From contig JAEXEM010000475.1 of assembly GCA_023401045.1 (NCBI GenBank), forward strand, positions 1 through 9,848: 9,848 nt of DNA, given 5' to 3'. Of this stretch, positions 5,272 to 9,848 are shown in pieces. A program made the translations under genes and the position numbers. Within the stretch, counting starts at the first letter, position 1, and the number at the start of each line of letters is the position of its first letter. A model generated the notes under the pieces. That model was not told the origin of the DNA, ran no database searches, and saw only the letters and a list, made by a program, of their open reading frames with translations. The DNA is from Actinomycetes bacterium. GTDB lineage: Bacteria; Actinomycetota; Actinomycetes; Actinomycetales; Cellulomonadaceae.

Positions 5272-7101
5272 TCAGGCGGCCCGGCTCCACTGGAACGTGG
5301 CCGCCGACGTGCACGTGCGCTGCTCGAGCGCCGCACCGTCGGCCGTGGAGCCGCCGACGACGCCGACGCACTTCCCGCTGTTCCGCGTCACGAGCTGCTC
5401 GTACCCGTCGCCGGTGGAGCGGAACGTGAACTGCTGGTTGGCGCCGCCGTGGCAGGCGTACTGGATGAGGCGGGCACCGTCCGCGCCCGACGCACCGCTG
5501 ACGTCGAGGCACTTGCCGCTGTTGACGCTGCGCACCGTGACGTAGCCGCCCCCGGCGTCGGCCACCTGCCAGCGCTGCCACGGCTGGCCGTTGCTCGTCC
5601 ACTGCCCGACCACCGCGAGGTCGTCGCGGTTGGGTGCTTGCACGTCCATGACCTTGCCGCTGGCGCGGTTGACGATCCGGACGTCACCGGACGGCGGAGT
5701 GGGCGTCGGTGTCGGGGTGGGTGTCGGGTCCGTGCCGCCGCCGCGGGTGAACTGCCAGCTCGTGACGTTGAAGAGGTTCCCGCTGCCACCGGCGAACCGC
5801 AGGACGAGGTCCCGGGTGCCCGTCGCGCCGCTCACCGGGCAGGACACCGTCGTCCACGTCTGCCAGCCGCCGGTCACGGGCACGGTGCACGTGCCGACCA
5901 CCGGCCCGGACGCGCTGTCGAGACGCACCTCGATCCGCCCGCCGCTGCCGGCCGACGCGACCCGTGCGGTGAACGTCACCGCACCGGACCCGAAGGCCAC
6001 GCCCTTGACCCGCAGCCAGTCGCCGTTCTCGATCCACCCGACGTTCATGCCGCCCTCGGAGGCCGGCTCGGTCTCCAGGCCGCTGGACCACGCCATCGTC
6101 TCGGCCTGCTGGGTGACGTACGGGTCGAGCGTCTCGATCTGCGGCGGGCCGGCGGTCGTCATGGTGATCTGCGGGATCGAGCCGTCGGCGCCGTACGTGA
6201 ACTGCTCGACCGCGACCGAGCGCGTGAACCCGCCCCCGCCGGGCAGCGCACCGTTGTGGTAGAAGAAGTACGACCTGCCCCGGTAGTCGACGACCCCCGG
6301 GTGGTTGGTGAAGCTGCTGCCCTGGCGGGGCATGACCGTCCCGCGGTACGTCCACGGGCCCGTCGGCGTCGGGGACGTCGAGTAGCCGATGAACTCGCTG
6401 CAGCACTCCGCGGCGAACACGTTGTAGTACGTGCCGTTGCGCTGGTAGACCCAGGGGCCCTCCTCGTAGAGGGTGGGCCGGTTCGCGACGTTGCCCGGAC
6501 GGGTGCCGAACCCGGCCGTCGTCAGCTGGATCCGGGTGGGGCTGCCGGCCAGCGAGATCATGTCCCGGTTGAGCCGGGCCACCCAGAGGTTCGGGTTGCC
6601 GTAGTAGAGGTACGCCTGCCCGTCGTCGTCGATCATCACGCTCGGGTCGATCTCGGCGTTGTCGACCAGGGGCCGGCCGATCGCGTCGCGGAACGGGCCG
6701 GTGGGGCTGTCGGACACCCCGACGCCGATGGCGTTGCCGCCGCCGCGCTTGACGACAGGTACGTAGAAGAAGAACTTCCCGTCCCGTTCGACGACCTGCC
6801 CGGCCCACGCGTCGGACTGCGCCCATGAGAACGTCGCCAGGCTCATCGGGGAGCCGTGGTCGGTCCAGTTCGCCATGTCGGTCGTCGAGAAGACCCGCCA
6901 GTCCTTCATGGTGAACCAGGTCGAGCCGTCCTCGTCGTGGGTCGTGTAGACGTACAGCCGGCCGTCGTGGACGAGCGGCGCGGGGTCGGCGGTGTAGATC
7001 GTCTGGACGATCGGGTTGTCGGCCTGCGCCGGTGCGGTGAGGACGACGGGTGCGAGCAAAGCCGCGACCGCGACCGCGGCCACCTGCCACCGGCGGCTCA
7101 T
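5272..7101 (-). CDS. Secreted GH43 glycoside hydrolase with CBM6 and CBM13 (arabinofuranosidase/xylosidase type)
   Basis: This 609-residue enzyme is predicted secreted: the signal peptide is residues 1-27 (basic start, VAAVAVAALLAPVVL core, cut after AQA). The GH43 five-bladed propeller spans about 30-320, with Asp39 (YTADPAPLV, base), Asp152 (AEIDPSVM, pKa modulator) and Glu214 (YEEGPW, acid). A CBM6-like domain spans about 326-452, from QQAETMAWSSG to FNVTSWQF. A Pro-Thr linker (458-470) leads to a ricin-type CBM13 beta-trefoil (474-609) with QxW-type repeats QPWQRWQV, ANQQFTF and TFQWSR. GH43 members remove arabinofuranosyl or xylosyl units; the exact activity is not decided here. The ATG overlaps the GH27 stop (ATGA) and has GGAG six bases upstream inside GH27, so translation is coupled to it. 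Confidence 0.93.
   Translation of the reverse strand: MSRRWQVAAVAVAALLAPVVLTAPAQADNPIVQTIYTADPAPLVHDGRLYVYTTHDEDGSTWFTMKDWRVFSTTDMANWTDHGSPMSLATFSWAQSDAWAGQVVERDGKFFFYVPVVKRGGGNAIGVGVSDSPTGPFRDAIGRPLVDNAEIDPSVMIDDDGQAYLYYGNPNLWVARLNRDMISLAGSPTRIQLTTAGFGTRPGNVANRPTLYEEGPWVYQRNGTYYNVFAAECCSEFIGYSTSPTPTGPWTYRGTVMPRQGSSFTNHPGVVDYRGRSYFFYHNGALPGGGGFTRSVAVEQFTYGADGSIPQITMTTAGPPQIETLDPYVTQQAETMAWSSGLETEPASEGGMNVGWIENGDWLRVKGVAFGSGAVTFTARVASAGSGGRIEVRLDSASGPVVGTCTVPVTGGWQTWTTVSCPVSGATGTRDLVLRFAGGSGNLFNVTSWQFTRGGGTDPTPTPTPTPTPPSGDVRIVNRASGKVMDVQAPNRDDLAVVGQWTSNGQPWQRWQVADAGGGYVTVRSVNSGKCLDVSGASGADGARLIQYACHGGANQQFTFRSTGDGYEQLVTRNSGKCVGVVGGSTADGAALEQRTCTSAATFQWSRAA
5430..5455 (-). repeat. 26-bp sequence shared by the two CBM13 coding regions, copy 1
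   Basis: The 26 bases here are identical, in the same orientation, to 7241-7266 in the GH27 gene. Both encode the HGGANQQ part of a ricin-type repeat. The identity at DNA level, including codon choice, suggests a duplicated module or gene conversion between the neighbouring genes. Confidence 0.7.
5698..5731 (-). repeat. Pro-Thr linker coding repeat of the GH43 protein
   Basis: Alternating CC-rich codons encode the PTPTPTPTP linker between CBM6 and CBM13. The complementary plus strand has at least four short G runs and could form a G-quadruplex. Such linkers are flexible, often glycosylated spacers in secreted actinobacterial hydrolases. Confidence 0.6.
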
Positions 7102-8810
7102 CGCCGGCTCCACTGCTGGTTCGCGGCGCCCGAGCAGTACCAGAGCAGCACGCCGGTGCCGTTGGCGGTGAGGTTGCGGTCGACGTCGAGGCACATCCCC
7201 GTCGCGACGTTCCGGATGGTGCCGTTGCCCTCGAACGACCACTGCTGGTTGGCGCCGCCGTGGCAGTCGTAGAGCTGGACGGCCGTGCCCGCGGATGCGC
7301 CCGTCGGGGCGTCGAGGCAGCGGCCGAGGACGCTCAGCTGGGCGCCGCGCACCTCCCAGCGCTGGTTGCTGCCGCCGTGGCAGTCCCAGATCACCGGCTT
7401 GGTGCCGTTGGCCGTCGCACCGTTCGGCGCGTCGAGGCAGCGGCCGGACGCGGCGCTGACGAGCGTCAACGCCGAGCCGGTCGGCGGGGGGCTCGTGGGC
7501 GGCGGGCTGGTCGGCGGCGGGGTGGTCGTGCCGGGCGTGACCCGGTAGAGCGCGACACCGTGCGCGGAGACGGTCGCCGTGATCCGGTCCGAGGTCTGGC
7601 CGGACGCGCCGGTCCACAGCTCGCGGTACGACGCGGTGCCCGCGGGCAGCCCGGCCTCGCCGAGGCTCGCGGAGATGCTGCGGCTGCCGTTGCCGCGGTT
7701 GAGCAGCGCGACCGCCGCCGACCCGTCGGCCAGCGGCTTGGCCCACACCTCGGCGTCGCCGTCGTCGCGGACCCGGTCGGCCTGGCGCACCAGCGGGTCC
7801 TGGTCGATCGCGAGCACGTCGCGGTTGGTGAGGACCGAGCGCACGTCGGTGCTCATGCTCCGGATGTCGTTGCCCGCGATGAGCGGGGCCGAGAGCATCG
7901 CCCACATGCTCATGTGGGCGCGGTTCTCGGTGGGCGTGAGGGTGTTGCGGACGCCGACCATGAGCATGTCGGGGTCGTTGTACTGCCCCGGCTTCGTCCA
8001 CTCCCGCATCGGCTCGATGATGTCGAGCGCCTCGGTGATGCCGACGAAGCACCACTGGTCGGACTGCGGGCAGCCGGTCGACCACGCGTCCTTGAGGTCC
8101 TCCGACGTGCGCCACATGTCCGCGAACGCGCCCCAGCCGGAGTACCTCGGGGCGGTGTTGTCGTGCGCGCTGTTGGGGTTGATCGAGTAGACGATGGGCC
8201 GACCGGTGGCCTTGAGCGCGTCGCCGAACCGCTTGAAGAGGGTGACCTGCTCCTCGATGCTCCCGCGGGGGTCGCACCAGTCGTGCTTGACGTAGTCGAC
8301 GCCCCACGACGCGAAGAGCTGGGCGTCGCGCGTCTCGTAGCCGTTCGACGACGTGCCGGGGCGGTTGTTGAAGTACTGGTCGCAGGTCTTCTCGCGCGGT
8401 GCGTGGTACAGCCCGAACTTCAGGCCCTTGGAGTGGATGTAGTCCCCGAGCGCCTTCATGCCGGACGGGAACCGCGACGTGTTGGGGCGCAGGTTGCCGT
8501 CGGCGCCGCGGGTGTCCTGCATCCAGCAGTCGTCGACGACGACGTACTGGTACCCGGCTGCGGCCATCCCGGAGCTCACCATCGCGTCGGCCGCCTGCCG
8601 GATCATCTGCTCGTTGATGTTGCAGTAGAAGGTGTTCCAGCTGTTCCAGCCCAGCGGGGGCAGGGGAGCGGGCTCCTCGACGGTGGGAGCGGGTGCTGCG
8701 GTCGCGGGAGGAGGTAGCTCGCCGACGAGGCCTCCGGTGGCGAGGGTGAGCGCGGCGAGCGCGACGGCCAGGGTGCGGGCCCGGGCACGCCCGGGTCGGG
8801 AACGGGACAC
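7098..8810 (-). CDS. Secreted GH27 alpha-galactosidase-type hydrolase with CBM13
   Basis: This 570-residue predicted exported enzyme has an Arg-rich start, a hydrophobic LAVALAALTLATGGLVG segment, and likely cleavage after ATA (about residue 38). The GH27 (beta/alpha)8 domain begins PPLGWNSWNTFYCN (51-64) and carries DDCWM (93-97), the nucleophile Asp177 in YVKHDWC and the acid/base Asp281 in YNDPDML. WAMLSAPLIAGNDIRSM follows, then a beta-sandwich to about 425. A PPPTSPPPTSPPPTG linker leads to a ricin-type CBM13 (448-570) with three SNQRW/ANQQW repeats. GH27 enzymes mostly release terminal alpha-galactose; some act on beta-L-arabinopyranosides. The retained DDCW pair favours galactose but is not proof. 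The GTG at 8810 is chosen because GAGGAG lies six bases upstream and the signal peptide begins there. A longer in-frame reading to 8975 crosses the operator region. First gene of the operon; it overlaps GH43 by four bases. Confidence 0.95.
   Translation of the reverse strand: MSRSRPGRARARTLAVALAALTLATGGLVGELPPPATAAPAPTVEEPAPLPPLGWNSWNTFYCNINEQMIRQAADAMVSSGMAAAGYQYVVVDDCWMQDTRGADGNLRPNTSRFPSGMKALGDYIHSKGLKFGLYHAPREKTCDQYFNNRPGTSSNGYETRDAQLFASWGVDYVKHDWCDPRGSIEEQVTLFKRFGDALKATGRPIVYSINPNSAHDNTAPRYSGWGAFADMWRTSEDLKDAWSTGCPQSDQWCFVGITEALDIIEPMREWTKPGQYNDPDMLMVGVRNTLTPTENRAHMSMWAMLSAPLIAGNDIRSMSTDVRSVLTNRDVLAIDQDPLVRQADRVRDDGDAEVWAKPLADGSAAVALLNRGNGSRSISASLGEAGLPAGTASYRELWTGASGQTSDRITATVSAHGVALYRVTPGTTTPPPTSPPPTSPPPTGSALTLVSAASGRCLDAPNGATANGTKPVIWDCHGGSNQRWEVRGAQLSVLGRCLDAPTGASAGTAVQLYDCHGGANQQWSFEGNGTIRNVATGMCLDVDRNLTANGTGVLLWYCSGAANQQWSRR
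7241..7266 (-). repeat. 26-bp sequence shared by the two CBM13 coding regions, copy 2
   Basis: This is identical to 5430-5455 in the downstream GH43 gene and encodes the same HGGANQQ ricin-repeat core. A related but diverged copy lies around 7360-7386 (HGGSNQRW) within the same CBM13. Confidence 0.7.
7485..7530 (-). repeat. Proline-rich linker repeat of the GH27 protein
   Basis: Three near-identical PPPTS/PPPTG units link the catalytic part to the CBM13. The plus strand across this block has repeated runs of three or more G and is a G-quadruplex candidate on the template strand. Confidence 0.6.
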
Positions 8811-8816
8811 TGTGGT

Positions 8817-8822
8817 CTCCTC
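8817..8822 (-). promoter_or_regulatory. Ribosome binding site deciding the GH27 start
   Basis: GAGGAG on the minus strand lies six bases before GTG 8810. It is the only strong site in the region and fixes the start over upstream in-frame codons. Confidence 0.75.
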
Positions 8823-8932
8823 GGTGGACGTGGCCCGCGAGGTGCGGGCCGGCCCGGCCCTGGACGACGGTGTCCGAGGGCCGTCGCGGCGGGCCGAGCC
8901 GGCCGCTGGTACGTCGGGGCGGCACCGCCGAC

Positions 8933-8944
8933 GTGAACGTTCAC
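8933..8944. promoter_or_regulatory. LacI-type operator candidate upstream of the GH27-GH43 operon
   Basis: GTGAACGTTCAC is a perfect 12-bp palindrome with the central CG and AACGTT core typical of LacI-family operators. It lies 123 bases upstream of the GH27 start. LacI-family repressors commonly control sugar-hydrolase operons in actinobacteria, releasing DNA on binding a sugar. The regulator gene is not in this window. Confidence 0.6.
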
Positions 8945-8990
8945 AGTCGCAGGTACGAGGCTCACGCACGCCCATGCGCGGAGCCAGCGT

Positions 8991-9002
8991 CGAAACGCTT
9001 CG
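8991..9002. promoter_or_regulatory. Second, imperfect LacI-type operator candidate
   Basis: CGAAACGCTTCG is palindromic at 10 of 12 positions with central CG, resembling GAAACGTTTC operators of glycosidase regulators. Its centre is 58 bp from that of the perfect palindrome at 8933-8944. It could serve as an auxiliary site or be incidental. Confidence 0.35.
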
Positions 9003-9005
9003 TGC

Positions 9006-9036
9006 CCGTCGCGTCCCGCGTTGCCGGACGCGACGG
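9006..9036. promoter_or_regulatory. 11-bp inverted repeat over the predicted FUSC-gene promoter
   Basis: CCGTCGCGTCC (9006-9016) and GGACGCGACGG (9026-9036) are exact inverted repeats with a nine-base gap. They lie between divergent genes, where no terminator is expected, and overlap the -35 candidate TTGCCG (9021-9026). An operator for a repressor of the FUSC-like gene is the likeliest role. Confidence 0.55.
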
Positions 9037-9055
9037 CTCGGGGTGCACTGGATCG
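9021..9055 (+). promoter_or_regulatory. Predicted leaderless promoter of the FUSC-like gene
   Basis: TTGCCG (9021-9026) and TGCACT (9044-9049) are separated by 17 bases, putting the expected transcription start at the ATG at 9056. No Shine-Dalgarno is present before that ATG. The boxes match the consensus at four and three positions, so confidence is moderate. Confidence 0.4.
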
Positions 9056-9848
9056 ATGCGCCCCCACCGCAGCACCCTGCAGCGCCTCCTGCACCACCCC
9101 CGGCTCGACCTCGCGGTCAAGGCCGCTGTCGGCGCGTCGGTCGCGTGGGTCCTGGCACTGCAGATCCCCGGGGCGCAGGAGTACGCGTTCTACGCGCCGT
9201 TCGGCGCGGTCGCGACCACCTACCCGGCCGTCGTGCGCTCGATCGCCGAGACCGTGCGGACGGTCGCGGCGATCCTGCTGGGCGCCGCCGTCGGCGTCCT
9301 CGCCGACGTGCTGCTGGGGCCCGGCGTACCGGCGATCGCGCTGGTCGTCGGCCTGGGGCTCGTCGTCGCCGGGATCCCGTGGCTCGGGGAGGGGCGCTCC
9401 TACGTCCCGATCGCCGGGATGTTCGTGCTGCTCGTCGGGCACGGCGACCAGCTCGGCTACGCCGCCGCGTACGCCGGGCTGTTCCTCCTCGGTGCCGCGT
9501 GCACGGTGGCGGTCGGCGCGGTGCGCCCGGTGCTGCCGCTGGACCGGGTCGACCGGGCGCTCGACGCGCTGCGCCGCGCGTGCGTCGAGCACCTGGAGGC
9601 ACTCGCGCTCGCGCTCGACCCCGCTGCGGCCGCGGACGTCGAGCTGCCGGGGCGGGACGCCCTCGGTGGGCCCCTCGCCCGTGCACGGACCGAGGTCGAG
9701 GACCTGCGTCAGGCGGCGCGCGCCAACCCGCGTGCCCGGCGCCGGCGGGCCGAGGTGGCACGCCGCGTCGACGACGTCGGCGCCCTGCAGCGGGCGGCGC
9801 TGCTCGTCGACGACCTGCAGGCGCTCGTCGAGGACGAACCCTGGGGCC
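9056..9848 (+). CDS. FUSC / aromatic-acid-exporter-like membrane protein (3' end outside window)
   Basis: The frame is open from ATG 9056 to the window end, giving 264 residues. After a short basic N-terminus, several hydrophobic segments are seen: LAVKAAVGASVAWVLAL (about 19-35), VRTVAAILLGAAVGVLADVLL (about 67-87), VPAIALVVGLGLVVAG, YVPIAGMFVLLVG, and YAGLFLLGAACTVAVGAV (to about residue 155). They are joined by YAFYAPFGAVATTYP, the FUSC-type loop. An Arg/Glu/Ala-rich, probably helical cytoplasmic part follows from about residue 160 (LDRVDRALDALRRAC onward). FUSC/ArAE proteins are inner-membrane efflux or permease-like proteins, some exporting aromatic acids; the cargo here is unknown. It is divergent from the GH27-GH43 operon and preceded by its own inverted repeat, suggesting separate control. 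Family assignment rests on topology and the N-terminal pattern. Confidence 0.8.
   Translation, partial: MRPHRSTLQRLLHHPRLDLAVKAAVGASVAWVLALQIPGAQEYAFYAPFGAVATTYPAVVRSIAETVRTVAAILLGAAVGVLADVLLGPGVPAIALVVGLGLVVAGIPWLGEGRSYVPIAGMFVLLVGHGDQLGYAAAYAGLFLLGAACTVAVGAVRPVLPLDRVDRALDALRRACVEHLEALALALDPAAAADVELPGRDALGGPLARARTEVEDLRQAARANPRARRRRAEVARRVDDVGALQRAALLVDDLQALVEDEPWG

Noticed and set aside
5197..6828. Plus-strand open frame of 543 codons antisense to GH43
   Set aside because: Antisense shadow of the GH43 gene; low-complexity composition, no domain, and it begins at the stop region of the 4913-5200 gene.
7101..8925. Upstream extension of the GH43 frame giving a 1217-residue protein
   Set aside because: The extension is out of frame inside the GH27 gene and Arg/His-rich. 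The GH43 signal peptide starts exactly at the ATG at 7101.
8811..8975. N-terminal extension of the GH27 protein to an upstream ATG
   Set aside because: It would put 55 Arg-rich residues before the signal peptide and cross the LacI-type palindrome. GTG 8810 has a proper ribosome site.

Overview
The window is chromosomal-looking DNA of a very GC-rich actinobacterium. Codons end almost always in G or C, some starts are GTG, and the -10 boxes are weak TANNNT types. Two secreted, carbohydrate-binding glycoside hydrolases and a Phd-PIN toxin-antitoxin pair fit a plant-polymer-degrading Cellulomonadaceae or similar Micrococcales member. The genus is an inference. I see no phage, transposon, integron, CRISPR or RNA gene.

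Layout. (1) 2-406 +: C-terminal part of a rhodanese-type sulfurtransferase, followed by a long perfect hairpin (420-464). (2) 531-1186 +: a two-gene toxin-antitoxin operon (Phd/YefM antitoxin, PIN-domain toxin) with a 4-base overlap. A 12-bp-arm palindrome (489-516) lies across its predicted leaderless promoter. (3) 1306-2163 - and 2315-3163 +: a short-chain dehydrogenase divergent from an XRE/MmyB-type regulator. The spacer between them carries three 15-bp direct repeats. (4) 3238-3624 +: a SnoaL/NTF2-like small protein. (5) 3753-4766 -: an aminoglycoside-phosphotransferase-fold kinase. (6) 4913-5200 +: a small unknown protein. (7) 8810-5272 -: an operon of a GH27 alpha-galactosidase-type enzyme and a GH43 enzyme. 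Both have signal peptides and ricin-type CBM13 modules, and the two genes are joined by an ATGA overlap. (8) 9056-9848 +: the start of a FUSC/aromatic-acid-exporter-like membrane protein, cut by the window end.

How they work together. The GH27 and GH43 enzymes should act outside the cell on galactose- and arabinose/xylose-decorated plant polysaccharide. A LacI-type palindrome (8933-8944) and a looser second copy (8991-9002) upstream suggest sugar-responsive repression. The dehydrogenase and the MmyB-type regulator form a classic divergent regulator-enzyme pair. The other genes are monocistronic housekeeping or stress genes separated by hairpins. No gene-free stretch exceeds 300 bases; the longest is 8811-9055, which is dense in inverted repeats.

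I do not see a wholly undescribed system. The most worthwhile leads are regulatory: the toxin-antitoxin operator, the operators between the hydrolase operon and the FUSC gene, the 15-bp repeats, and a start-site hairpin on the kinase gene.
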